Notes under the pieces: model-generated
Told to the model about the DNA's origin: nothing
The model's database searches: none
The model's input: the letters and a program-made list of their open reading frames with translations, nothing else
In this document: piece after piece, positions 35,148 through 44,143 of the stretch
Layout of the letters: every line of letters starts with the position of its first letter
Numbering within the stretch: position 1 is the first letter of the stretch
Assembly: GCA_947625775.1 (NCBI GenBank)
Contig: CANQPM010000010.1
Span: forward strand, 62,001-126,000
Length of the DNA: 64,000 nt
Reading direction: 5' to 3'
Origin: an uncultured Lachnospiraceae bacterium
GTDB taxonomy: Bacteria; Bacillota; Clostridia; Lachnospirales; Lachnospiraceae
Position numbers and translations under genes: made by a program

Positions 35148-35410
35148 AGTGCTCCACACTCCTTTTTTTCTTAATTATAATATGCTGTTGTCACACCGTC
35201 AATACATCGTAATCAAAAATCGAATCGAACACAAAGTTTGACGGTCTTTGTTCGCTTAAGCACAAAAATTAATGTCGTTTACCATAGAAATATTTTTCAC
35301 ACAACCATACTACTTCACATACAAAACGCCGCATAAAGCGGTACAGCAAAATCACTTCAAAATGATTTTTTTATAAAAATAAATCATTTCAAAGTGATTT
35401 ATGCAGCAAC
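35148..35410. other. Upstream region of the YoeB/RelB module
   Basis: 263 bases with no ORF. It holds the antitoxin promoter region (not resolved) and the terminator of the FtsX-type permease gene. Confidence 0.5.
35348..35400 (-). terminator. Terminator of the ABC permease gene
   Basis: AAATCACTTCAAAATGATTT (35348-35367) pairs with AAATCATTTCAAAGTGATTT (35381-35400) with two mismatches, just downstream of the permease stop. Confidence 0.65.
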
Positions 35411-38092
35411 TTAAAACTCCGCCTCCCGCAGTCTCTCCACAATCGACTTCTTAGCCGTTATCCTGTGGACTATGAGCGGTACGGCTATGCCAAGCGCTGC
35501 GAAAAGCGGCGCTATCACGAATATTGGCGTGACTGTGAAGCGGTAGGTAAAGAACCAGAACATATCCGCAAACGCGCTGCCTATGAACGGTCCAAGCGCC
35601 AGACTGAGCGCAAGCGAAAATACCACCGCGCCAAGCGCATATGCCAGTCCCTCAAATACCAGCATCCGATTGAGCTGTCCGCCTGTCATTCCTACTGACT
35701 GCAAAACGGCAAATTCGCGGCGGCGTGAGGCTATTCCCGTCAAAATCGCGTTCAGGAAGTTCAGTATGCCGACAAGCCCTACTATAAAGCTGAGCGCTCC
35801 TCCCAAAAGGCGGATGCTCTGGCGGAATGAATTAAATTCGTCCTCATAGCTTTTTTTGCTTTCATAATCGTATGCCGTGTTTATGTTCTGCGTGTAATCC
35901 GATATAAACTCCTCCATATCAGCGCGCGCCTCGTCAGTAGTGTCGAAGGCATAATACATAGCACTTGTATTGTCCGTATTTTTCATGATATTTTCCGAAC
36001 CGAATATAAGCATGTCCGAAGAATAATAACGGTAACTCATCTTTTCCTTAATAACCACCTCAGCCGCCACTTCGTATTCGACATCATGATATTTCGTTTC
36101 ACGCTCGGCAAATCCTTTGTCACCTATCTCATCATAAGAGGCATATACCTCTCCCGTCTGTGGATTGTACAGCTCTGACTCCTCCACATAGCGGACCGTC
36201 ACCTTATCGCCAAGCCTGAAGCTGTTAGTTGTGTAATCGATATTATCATAATCATCGGTAAAATATGCCGACGCTATATAATTTCCTTCCTCATTCAGCT
36301 TTGACACATCGCCCGCGACTACATCAAGCTTGCCAAGGCAGAAGCTGTCCATACCTAAAGCCTGAACTTCATCGATTATAAGACCGTTTTCTCTCATATT
36401 CTGATTTATCATATATTCAATATACTGCTCAGGATTTTCTGCATATTTAGCATTAATGTTCAGCCAATATGAACTTTTGTACTGTTCTTTTGTTTTCAGC
36501 GCATTTACGCCAAAGGCTGCATAAGTACAGCCTCCACCTGTTATCCCGCCATTCGCGCTTATCTCGTCTATTACGTCTTGGGTTATTCCTTTGCTTAAAT
36601 CCTTAAAGCCTACTGCCACATTGAAATAGCTTGCGTCCGCCACCTGAAAATCAACTGCCATCCGTCTTAAATATTTATTCATATCAAAGCCGTCTGTAAA
36701 TATCACCGTGATTTCCAGTATCACGACGGCAAGTGAAAGTGACACTACTGTCACAATCGTCTTTTTCCTGTTCCTGCCAAGGTTCGCAAATGCCATCCGC
36801 AAAATCGACGCGCCTTTTCTCGCTGTGCGCTTCTTTTTCTTTATGCCGTCTGCCTCGGTGTACCTGAGCGCCTCTATCGGCGATACGCGCGAAGCCATTT
36901 TGCTCGGCTTTTTGCAGGATATCAGAACAGTTACCATTGCAAATGCGGCAGAGCCGACAAATATCCACGGGCTTACCGAAAGCTCGCCGCTCGATATTCC
37001 TTCGCTTACCTGTGACAGCACTATTGGCGTGAGCAGGGCGCCTACGCACCAGCCAAGCGCAAGCCCTATCGGTATGCCTATGCACGACAGCGCCATTGCC
37101 TGTATGCGCACCATGCGTTTTATCTGCCTGCCCGTAGTACCTATGGTTTTCAGCAGACCGTATGAGCGTATGTCGTTTGACACTGATATCTGGAAAATGT
37201 TGTATATTATCAGATAGCCTGTAAATACGATAAGCGCTATCGCTGCAACAAACGCCGCCGCTGTCATTAAGTCAAAGCTGTCCGAAAGCTGCGCGCCCAC
37301 ATAACCCCAGTTTACCCCTATCTTGATATATGTCGCCCCGCTGTCATACTGTCCACTGTCGTCATCAGCCTTATATCCGTGTCTTTCAAGCACTTCCTTC
37401 ATATTTTTCTCGATACTGCCTGAGTTTGCAAACATCACGTCCATGCAGTATGTCATAGTCATTCCGTCAGTGCCCTGCGTGTCAAGCTCCTCAAAAATCT
37501 CATCGGCATAGCTTTTTGCCATGGCAAGCTGTCTTGCAGGAATTACGGGATCATACTCCCACCAGCCGCTGAGCGTAAAAGTCTTGGTGATGGGCTTGCC
37601 GTCTACCTCAAAGGCCATGTCAAATTCCTCGCCCAGCTTTTTCTCCACGCCAAGCAGCTCAAGCACCTTGGTGTCTACTGCCGCGCCGTTTGTATTTTCC
37701 GCGGGAAGCCCACCCTCCACAAAATTCATAAAATACCATTTCGCGTCATTTTCATCAAAATAATTAAGCTCTACATGGTCTTTATTGAACGGCTCATCAT
37801 ACGCCACGCCTACAGGTATTTTTAAGCCGTGTTCCTTTATCAGCTTATCGTCTTTCAGCGCGTCTACCTGCTCCTTTGTCAGATATTTGAATGTGCCATG
37901 CGCATAACCGCCCGCCTGCCTGAAATTGGACATCTGGAAATTTTCAACCAGTGACATGGCTATAGTCATAAGCGCCGTGAAAAGCACTGTCGTGAGCGCG
38001 ATTGCCGCCACAGCGACAGTGTTCCTCACGCCCGACGCCCTCATACTCCTGAAACTCAGGCGGCGTATTGTTTTCCTGTTTGCTACCTTCAT
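35411..38092 (-). CDS. FtsX-like ABC transporter permease
   Basis: 893 residues in the long MacB/FtsX arrangement. A TM helix near 30-52 is followed by a large extracytoplasmic region, three TM helices (about 290-410: AAFVAAIALIVFTGYLIIYN and following), a further TM, a second extracytoplasmic domain and three C-terminal TM helices. It begins MKVANRKTIRRLSFRSMRAS after GGAGG, so the first six residues of the open frame are discounted. Together with the ATPase upstream it forms an exporter of the type linked to antimicrobial-peptide sensing in Firmicutes. Confidence 0.93.
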   Translation of the reverse strand: MKVANRKTIRRLSFRSMRASGVRNTVAVAAIALTTVLFTALMTIAMSLVENFQMSNFRQAGGYAHGTFKYLTKEQVDALKDDKLIKEHGLKIPVGVAYDEPFNKDHVELNYFDENDAKWYFMNFVEGGLPAENTNGAAVDTKVLELLGVEKKLGEEFDMAFEVDGKPITKTFTLSGWWEYDPVIPARQLAMAKSYADEIFEELDTQGTDGMTMTYCMDVMFANSGSIEKNMKEVLERHGYKADDDSGQYDSGATYIKIGVNWGYVGAQLSDSFDLMTAAAFVAAIALIVFTGYLIIYNIFQISVSNDIRSYGLLKTIGTTGRQIKRMVRIQAMALSCIGIPIGLALGWCVGALLTPIVLSQVSEGISSGELSVSPWIFVGSAAFAMVTVLISCKKPSKMASRVSPIEALRYTEADGIKKKKRTARKGASILRMAFANLGRNRKKTIVTVVSLSLAVVILEITVIFTDGFDMNKYLRRMAVDFQVADASYFNVAVGFKDLSKGITQDVIDEISANGGITGGGCTYAAFGVNALKTKEQYKSSYWLNINAKYAENPEQYIEYMINQNMRENGLIIDEVQALGMDSFCLGKLDVVAGDVSKLNEEGNYIASAYFTDDYDNIDYTTNSFRLGDKVTVRYVEESELYNPQTGEVYASYDEIGDKGFAERETKYHDVEYEVAAEVVIKEKMSYRYYSSDMLIFGSENIMKNTDNTSAMYYAFDTTDEARADMEEFISDYTQNINTAYDYESKKSYEDEFNSFRQSIRLLGGALSFIVGLVGILNFLNAILTGIASRRREFAVLQSVGMTGGQLNRMLVFEGLAYALGAVVFSLALSLALGPFIGSAFADMFWFFTYRFTVTPIFVIAPLFAALGIAVPLIVHRITAKKSIVERLREAEF

Positions 38093-38184
38093 CAAATTTT
38101 TCCTCCTCATATACCAAATATTTAGAAATTCTTAGATGCTTTAGCATCTTGAGAAGCAGCCATTGCTGCAAGCACAAACTGCAT

Positions 38185-38862
38185 TCAGCAGCTGAAATTT
38201 CTTAATATTTTGCCGTCCTCTATGCGCACTATTCTGTCCGCAAGCTGCGCTATTTCCTCATTGTGCGTTATCATTACTATCGTCTGAGAAAATTTCTGGC
38301 TCGTGATTTTGAGAAGTCCCAGCACATCCTGACTTGTACGGCTGTCAAGGTTTCCTGTCGGCTCGTCGGCAAGGATTATCGCGGGCTTTGCCGCAAGCGC
38401 CCTCGCTATCGCCACTCTCTGCTGCTGCCCGCCCGAAAGGTTGTTTGGCAGATTGTTCAGCTTTTCATTCAAGCCAAGCGTCGCTATTATCGAATTAATG
38501 TACTCCGTATCAGGCTCGCCGCCGTCAAGCTGTATCGGCAGCAGGATATTTTCGTACACGTTCAGCACTGGCACTAGGTTGTAATTTTGGAACACAAACC
38601 CTATTTTCCTGCGTCTGAATATCGTAAGCTCCTCATCCTTCAGTGAAAAAATGTCTTTTCCGTCGATGTACACTTTTCCTTCCGTCGGGCGGTCAAGCCC
38701 TCCAAGCATATGCAGAAGCGTCGATTTGCCGCTGCCGCTCGTGCCGACTATCGCCACAAACTCTCCCTGCTCCACCTCAAACTGCACGCCGTCAAGCGCT
38801 TTTACAAGGCTTTCGCCGCTTCCGTACTCCTTGCGCAAGCCCTTTGTTAATAATACTGACAT
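38185..38862 (-). CDS. ABC transporter ATP-binding protein (FtsE/MacB/LolD type)
   Basis: 225 residues with Walker [12 protein letters not shown], signature [15 protein letters not shown], Walker [13 protein letters not shown] and the switch His in [10 protein letters not shown]. Pairs with the permease that starts 92 bases downstream. GGAGG lies ten bases before the ATG at 38860-38862. Confidence 0.96.
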   Translation of the reverse strand: MSVLLTKGLRKEYGSGESLVKALDGVQFEVEQGEFVAIVGTSGSGKSTLLHMLGGLDRPTEGKVYIDGKDIFSLKDEELTIFRRRKIGFVFQNYNLVPVLNVYENILLPIQLDGGEPDTEYINSIIATLGLNEKLNNLPNNLSGGQQQRVAIARALAAKPAIILADEPTGNLDSRTSQDVLGLLKITSQKFSQTIVMITHNEEIAQLADRIVRIEDGKILRNFSC

Positions 38863-38887
38863 AATTTTTAACCTCCAAAACAAAAAA

Positions 38888-38929
38888 ATCGGTATGGCAG
38901 ACTTTATTAGCTTTGTCTGCCATACCGAT
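38888..38929 (-). terminator. Rho-independent terminator after the pectate lyase gene
   Basis: ATCGGTATGGCAGAC (38888-38902) pairs perfectly with GTCTGCCATACCGAT (38915-38929). On the minus strand it is followed by TTTTTTTG. Confidence 0.9.
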
Positions 38930-39005
38930 AATATAACATATAAATCTTTCGATAATCTTTCAAAAACGAAATTAATTCTTACAGTTTTGAAAGATTTGAC
39001 TTATT

Positions 39006-41585
39006 TTATTTTGTAATGCTGATGTTTGTAAACTTAGCCGTGCTCAGATTGTCTATGTCGTTGCCTACCTTATTCGCGTCTACCGCAAAGCCGATAAGCA
39101 CCTCCTCAGACATAGGTATCTGCGCCGAACCGATGAGCGTCCACTTGTCATTAGCATTATTCTTTGCATAGCCCGTAAATACGTCGCCCTTGCGGACAAG
39201 CTTAAGCCATACACCGTTTGTCACGCTCTGTCCGTTCTCAGCCGTCCTGAAATAGAAATCCTCTACCAAAGGAATGCCCGCTTTAAGCGCGTCCGCCTTT
39301 GCGTCAATCTGCTCGCCAAGCTCGCTCAACTTGCCTGCGTCATTCACTTTAAGCTCTGCGCCCGTGTCGTCAAGCACCTTCACAGCGCCCCTGTTTGCAA
39401 GATATACCGCCCAAGTAGTATCGTCCAAATCAGGATCGCCCTCGTTTATCTTTGTATTCTGCTTTACAAGTGACATGCCAAGCGCCGCTGTGTTGGCGTT
39501 TGCCGCGTTTGTATCCCTAATCATCAGACCGCTGAACGCGTGGTTGTCAATCGCCGTGACGTCTGCAAGCTTTGCGACAATCGTGCCGTCACCCTTTAAG
39601 CCCTTATATACATAATGGAAATTGTCTGTCGCCGCGTCCGCTGTGTCGCCTGTCACCGCGCCTTCAGATTTGCCAAGCTTGCCTGAACCCTTTACAGTGA
39701 GCACGCCATTTTCAAGAGAGGCTGTACCTGCCACTGCGGGGCTGCCTATATCCTCGCTTATGCAATCGCCCGTGCCAGCCGTGCTGTTTACATGAACCTG
39801 CGCCGCTGTCGCCTGTGTCGCTGTGCCATCGTTGTCATATGCCCTCGCTGAAATAAAGTATGTGCCGTCCGTAAGTCCCTTCAATGTGCATGAATAAGGC
39901 TCTGTGTCGTCCGTGCCTATATATTCTGTGCCGTTGAAGAAATCTACTCTCAAAATGCTGCCGCCGTTGTTTGCCTTGGCGTATGCGCTTACTGTAAGCT
40001 CGCTGCCCTCTGGAATCTGCGTGTTGTTGTCAACCATAAGTATCACCGTAGGATTATCAGCCTTTTGGTTGAAGTCAACAAGGCTGTTGAAATAATTCTC
40101 TACATTTGAACGTCCGTTTGATGCGATTGCCTTTGCATCGTCCTTGTTGCCTGCGTCAAGTCCTGCCGCCTTCTCATAATAATCAGGCATTCCGTCCATA
40201 TCTGTATCGAAGCCGTCTTCCCTGCTTACTGTAGCCATAGTATAGCCGCCGACTTCTTTTTCAGTGTTGATAAAGCGTCCTAAATCGTATTTTACCTCGT
40301 CAACCACTCTCGCGTCCTGAGCGTCCCTCTTGGGATATGTCGCGCCTGCCTGCTCAAGCACCTTTGAATAGCTCTCCTCTGCTGACTCCATATCTTTTTC
40401 AAGCGGGAAGTCGCACAGCTTTGTCGTCATAAATGATGTGCCGCCTACGGTCGTGGTGTACTGCTTGTCCGCAATCGTCGTCCAGTCGGGAGCTGTATTT
40501 ATAACGCCTGTGTTCTTGCCGTCTCCGCTGTTGTCCGCTGAAAGCGCTTCATTCTTAACGCTTCCGTCGTAAAGCACGTTGCCTGACACATAAAAGCCGC
40601 CTGTCTTCTTGCTCTCGCCCGCGTTTGCGATAACCTCTGAAATGTTCTCCCTAGAGCCTTTGCCATTAATCATATAGTTGTTTATGTAGTTGGTGTACTG
40701 CCAGCCGCCACCATGCACTACATTAAAGCCATAGTTGTAAATAACGTTGTTGCTTACCTGTGTCGTAGCTATGTACTGGTATGCGTCCTTTGCGCTCTCC
40801 TTCGTGGGATCGCCCATTGAGCCGCCGCCCATTCTCGGAGCGCGTGATGTAGTATTTGCGATAAGGTTGTACTGGAAAAGCACATTGTCGCCGCCCCAGA
40901 TGCCGCCGTAGCCGTGGCGTCCCTTAGAGTGGCCTGACACTGTAAGACTCTCATAAACCACGCAATACTGCACCGTACCGTCCTGTCCGCGGTATGTCGA
41001 AAGCGTTTCGTCCGTATTCCAGCTGAATGAACAGTGGTCAATCATAAACAGCTTGTTGTCCCTGCCCCAAAGCGCGTCCATAGAGTCGCTGCCGTTGTTT
41101 ACGTTTGCAGCGCCTGGGCGAAAGCGCATATAGCGGATAATTATGTTTTCAGAGTTGCTTATGTTTGTCTGATAGCCTGAAATGGTAATTCCGTCGCCTG
41201 GCGCTGTCTGCCCTGCTATTGTAAGGTTCTTGACCTTGCTTAAAGTAATGTCGCTCTTTAAGTCGATAACACCGCCGACATTAAACACGATAACGGCTCC
41301 GCCGTTCTTTGCCGCTACCTCCTCAATGCCGTAGCGCAGCGTGCCCTCGATTGGCGTGTCGCCTTTTGCGTAATCCTCCAATGAGGTTACGACATAGGTA
41401 TCGTAGCCGCGTCCGCCTGTCGCGTACTTGCCGCCGCCCTCTGCGCCGTCAAATGCAAGCACTGGCTCTGCCGCATTGACTACGTAAGCCGACGGACCGA
41501 CAAAACCGCTAAACATCAGCGTACCAGCCATTGCCATCGCGCCTGCTGCTGCAATCATTTTTTTTGCACTTTTACATATTCCCAT
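39006..41585 (-). CDS. Secreted pectate lyase-like protein (PL1)
   Basis: 859 residues. A signal peptide (MGICKSAKKMIAAAGAMAMA and following) with probable cleavage near AVNAA|EP. The first ~380 residues form a beta-helix of polysaccharide lyase family 1: FNVGGVIDLKSDITLSKVKN, TIAGQTAPGDGITISGY, IIIRYMRFRPGA, DHCSFSWNTDETLSTYRG, and SGHSKGRHGYGGIWGG. A Ca-binding-like DTDMDGMPDYYEKAAGL segment near 455 and an Ig-like domain near 520-595 follow, then a ~230-residue beta domain. No anchor is visible, so it is released or wall-associated. AAGGAGAAGGAACTT precedes the ATG. It is probably the extracellular start of pectin breakdown. Confidence 0.92.
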   Translation of the reverse strand: MGICKSAKKMIAAAGAMAMAGTLMFSGFVGPSAYVVNAAEPVLAFDGAEGGGKYATGGRGYDTYVVTSLEDYAKGDTPIEGTLRYGIEEVAAKNGGAVIVFNVGGVIDLKSDITLSKVKNLTIAGQTAPGDGITISGYQTNISNSENIIIRYMRFRPGAANVNNGSDSMDALWGRDNKLFMIDHCSFSWNTDETLSTYRGQDGTVQYCVVYESLTVSGHSKGRHGYGGIWGGDNVLFQYNLIANTTSRAPRMGGGSMGDPTKESAKDAYQYIATTQVSNNVIYNYGFNVVHGGGWQYTNYINNYMINGKGSRENISEVIANAGESKKTGGFYVSGNVLYDGSVKNEALSADNSGDGKNTGVINTAPDWTTIADKQYTTTVGGTSFMTTKLCDFPLEKDMESAEESYSKVLEQAGATYPKRDAQDARVVDEVKYDLGRFINTEKEVGGYTMATVSREDGFDTDMDGMPDYYEKAAGLDAGNKDDAKAIASNGRSNVENYFNSLVDFNQKADNPTVILMVDNNTQIPEGSELTVSAYAKANNGGSILRVDFFNGTEYIGTDDTEPYSCTLKGLTDGTYFISARAYDNDGTATQATAAQVHVNSTAGTGDCISEDIGSPAVAGTASLENGVLTVKGSGKLGKSEGAVTGDTADAATDNFHYVYKGLKGDGTIVAKLADVTAIDNHAFSGLMIRDTNAANANTAALGMSLVKQNTKINEGDPDLDDTTWAVYLANRGAVKVLDDTGAELKVNDAGKLSELGEQIDAKADALKAGIPLVEDFYFRTAENGQSVTNGVWLKLVRKGDVFTGYAKNNANDKWTLIGSAQIPMSEEVLIGFAVDANKVGNDIDNLSTAKFTNISITK

Positions 41586-41765
41586 AAGTTCCTTCTCCTT
41601 TCCCTTGTGAAATATGCCCGCTATGTTAATAAAGTTGTAATATTATCGTAACATATTTTGGGTGAATTGTATATTAGGAAATATAGAAATATTTGGCACT
41701 ATTTTTTGTTCATTATTTTTATACAGATTATATAGATTATTTTAATCTTTGAAATTTTTACTGTT

Positions 41766-42836
41766 TTATGAAGCTTCTCTGGGCAGATATACCTGAAATA
41801 CCGTACCCGATGCCTGGTTTTTCAGCCTGTTCGCAGGGGATATCAGCTTTATGTAGCCGCCCTGCTGTGTGATTATCTGCCTTGCAAGGTATAAGCCTAT
41901 GCCTACGCCTTCTTTTTTGCCTGAATTTCTGCCTCGGTAAAAGCGTGAAAATACTTGGGCGTGCTCGCCCTCCGCAATCCCGCTGCCTGTGTCGGCGATT
42001 TCTATGCAGCAGAACATTTCATAGGACTTTGTGCGCAGGGCGACACTCCCGCTGTCTGTGTATTTTATGGCGTTGTCCACTATATTCCCAAGCGCTTCAA
42101 GTGTCCATTTTTCATCGAATACGGCGGTTAATTTGGAAGATGTTTGTCCGCTGGAGGCAGGATTGGCGATGGCGTTATCTTCCGCACTGGCTTTTGTGCC
42201 TATGATATTATTGGCAGCTGCATTTGTGTTAATGTCTGTACTGACACCTATATCTGCAGAGTCAAAATCAGCATTTTCTCTGCTGTAACACTGGCAAATG
42301 AAATTTAACCCTTTATTTGAGGCTATTGGTTTGTATTGCTGATATAATTTCTGCGCCAGCTTATTTACATCGCCAGTTTTGGGCGATACTGCCACTATGC
42401 CCGTTTCAAGCCGTGACAGCTTGACAAGCGCGCTTATCAGAAAGCTTAGCTTTTGCGCCTGTTCATTTATAACGTCTGCGCATTTTCGGCTTTCCGCGTC
42501 TAAATCGTATTCCATTAATAGCTCGCTGTTTAAGAGTATGTTTGATATGGGTGTCTTGGTCTGGTGGGAGATGTCTGATACCAGCGTTTTTATTTTGTTT
42601 CTTTCGTCTGCGACTTTTTGGCTTGAAGTCTGTGAGCTTGAAAGGTACTTTGCAAGCTTCATTTCCAGTGATGAAAAGCGTGTTTCGTCAAAGGTTTTCT
42701 CGTCGAAGGTGTTGTTGATTGCGCTGTCTAAAAGACGGTCAAGCGTGTCGTAGGTGTGCTTTTCGCGGATTTTTGACGTGATGAGCAGGACTGCGGAAAG
42801 CGCAAGTAAAATAAATGAAATTACTGTTAAAAACAA
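41766..42836 (-). CDS. Sensor histidine kinase
   Basis: 356 residues. One TM helix near residues 2-21, no sizeable sensor domain. H-box SDISHQTKTPISNI with His91, then an HATPase domain with N-box LGNIVDNAIKYT and G-box ADTGSGIAEGE and VGIGLYLARQI. Residues about 188-236 are an Ala/Asn/Ser/Asp low-complexity insert within the N-terminal part of the ATPase domain. The start is TTG 42834-42836 after AAAGGAG. The minimal sensing region fits the kinases that take their signal from an FtsX-type ABC exporter, like the one at 35411-38862. Confidence 0.92.
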   Translation of the reverse strand: MFLTVISFILLALSAVLLITSKIREKHTYDTLDRLLDSAINNTFDEKTFDETRFSSLEMKLAKYLSSSQTSSQKVADERNKIKTLVSDISHQTKTPISNILLNSELLMEYDLDAESRKCADVINEQAQKLSFLISALVKLSRLETGIVAVSPKTGDVNKLAQKLYQQYKPIASNKGLNFICQCYSRENADFDSADIGVSTDINTNAAANNIIGTKASAEDNAIANPASSGQTSSKLTAVFDEKWTLEALGNIVDNAIKYTDSGSVALRTKSYEMFCCIEIADTGSGIAEGEHAQVFSRFYRGRNSGKKEGVGIGLYLARQIITQQGGYIKLISPANRLKNQASGTVFQVYLPREAS

Positions 42837-42874
42837 GATTTGTTTCTCCTTTCGGTGTTTTGGTATGTCTTAGG

Positions 42875-43012
42875 TAATTATGAAACGTGTTCTAAACCGT
42901 CCGAATTTAAGCAAAATATACAAAAACGCGACTAGATGCTTTGCAATACGTCGCTTATTTTGTGTATTTCGCCTAAATTCTACGTTATTGAAAAAACTTT
43001 GAAAATGCTTAT
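42875..43012. repeat. Palindromic MITE-like element, copy C1
   Basis: Left arm TAATTATGAAACGTGTTCTA through CCGAATTTAAGCAAAATATA; right arm GTGTATTTCGCCTAAATTCT through GTTATTGAAAAAACTTTG. Core identical in layout to copies A, B and D. Confidence 0.8.
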
Positions 43013-43025
43013 TCAGTATGTTTTA

Positions 43026-43168
43026 GTAATTGATAAACTTCTCTTCACTACATACGTATATAAAATGAGCAATGTCTGGCACACAAGTCGTTGTGTTGAT
43101 ATTTAGTAGCGTTTTTTTGTATTTTTGCTAAGTTCAGATTTATTAAACAGACTTTCCAAATACTTATT
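43026..43168. repeat. Palindromic MITE-like element, degenerate copy C2
   Basis: Starts GTAATTGATAAACTTCTCTT and ends with GTATTTTTGCTAAGTTCAGA followed by AACAGACTTTCCAAATACTT. Each block aligns in order with C1 but with many substitutions, so this is an older tandem copy. Confidence 0.6.
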
Positions 43169-43176
43169 CAATGCGT

Positions 43177-43839
43177 TTACATTTTCCAGCTATACCCCAC
43201 GCCATATACTGTTTTTATATAATCCTGCGCTGACAGTTTATCCCTCAATCGCTTTATTGATACTGACAGCGCGTTTTCGTCAACATATTCAGCGCCGTCT
43301 GTCCATATATGGTCTATCAGAAACTCTCGGCTTAATGTATTGCCCCTGTTTTCGACTAAATACCGTAAAAGCTTCTGCTCCGTTTTGCTTAGTTCTATCT
43401 GTGCGCCTTCGCAGAGATATTCCATATTGGCAAAATCAAAGCTGTAGCCGTCTATCTCTATTTTCGTGCGTGAATGCTTGTCCTTCCTAAGCTGCGTATT
43501 CACGCGCGCCCTAAGCACCGCAAGGCTGAATGGCTTAGTGATATAATCATCAGCGCCCGCCTCCAAGCCTGCCACTATGTCTGTTTCCATATCGTTTGCC
43601 GTAAGTATTATGATAGGAGTGTCATATTTTTGTTTTATCTCCGACAGAAAATCAAAGCCGTTTCCGTCTGGCAAATTTATATCAAGCACAGCAAGCGCAT
43701 ATTCGCGGTTCGATAGCTTCTGTCGCGCTTCGCTAATAAGCCTGCAGCTTTCAGCATTGATATTATCGCCTGCAAGCGCCCTGCATAAACCGCTGGCGAG
43801 AGTGCTGTCGTCTTCTATTATTAAGATATTTTTCTGCAT
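43177..43839 (-). CDS. OmpR-family response regulator
   Basis: 220 residues. Receiver domain: acidic pair EDD, phosphoacceptor Asp in LAVLDINLPDGNGF, Thr in IIILTANDM, Lys in YITKPFS. C-terminal winged helix: IELSKTEQKLLRYLVENRGN and ENALSVSIKRLRDKL. The ATG at 43837-43839 is chosen because it begins at the receiver (MQKNILIIEDD) after ACGGGG. Partner of the histidine kinase downstream. Likely controls the ABC exporter genes. Confidence 0.95.
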   Translation of the reverse strand: MQKNILIIEDDSTLASGLCRALAGDNINAESCRLISEARQKLSNREYALAVLDINLPDGNGFDFLSEIKQKYDTPIIILTANDMETDIVAGLEAGADDYITKPFSLAVLRARVNTQLRKDKHSRTKIEIDGYSFDFANMEYLCEGAQIELSKTEQKLLRYLVENRGNTLSREFLIDHIWTDGAEYVDENALSVSIKRLRDKLSAQDYIKTVYGVGYSWKM

Positions 43840-43958
43840 TGTTTGCCCCGTTTCTTTGTTGAGTTTTTGTGGTTGTTTTTTAGCTTTTGCATATTTTTTA
43901 GTATATACCATCAGTTGAAAATTGCAATATGTTAAAATGCTCGTATGGCAAATGGCTG

Positions 43959-44058
43959 TTTTGTTCTGTGTATTTGGATTAGCTAAAAAAATCTGTTATC
44001 TTCAACAAACGCATAGAAATCCGGTTTTGTTCGGTGTATTCGGATTAGCTAAAAAAAT
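43959..44058. repeat. Pair of 34-bp direct repeats
   Basis: 43959-43992 and 44025-44058 match at 32 of 34 positions. Both end in GGATTAGCTAAAAAAAT. Their centres are 66 bases apart. Confidence 0.85.
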
Positions 44059-44103
44059 AGAGCATATGGATTTGCTGCCTATTTTGGCTGTTCTATATGC
44101 TCT
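44059..44103 (-). terminator. Terminator of the PD-(D/E)XK gene at 44144
   Basis: AGAGCATAT (44059-44067) pairs with ATATGCTCT (44095-44103). On the minus strand it is followed by ATTTTTTT. Confidence 0.75.
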
Positions 44104-44143
44104 AATTGCTGTTGTTGTATTAAGTTTTTATTGATAGGATTTT

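Larger units (their letters stand above)
42837..43176. other. Gap between response regulator and kinase holding two palindromic elements
   Basis: 340 bases in a place where the two genes would normally be a few bases apart. It is filled by palindromic elements C1 and C2 in tandem. No ORF seen. Confidence 0.75.
43840..44143. other. Intergenic region with direct repeats and a terminator
   Basis: 304 bases. It contains the response-regulator promoter region, two 34-bp direct repeats and the terminator of the next gene. A 70-codon plus-strand open frame here is discounted. Confidence 0.6.

Noticed and set aside
36684-37085. 133-codon open frame on the same strand as the ABC permease, different frame
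   Set aside because: Entirely inside the permease gene, with Arg/His-rich shadow composition.
43922-44134. 70-codon open frame on the plus strand, with a repeated VFGLAKKI segment
   Set aside because: No ribosome site; the repeat in the peptide comes from the 34-bp DNA repeat, and the frame overlaps a terminator hairpin.
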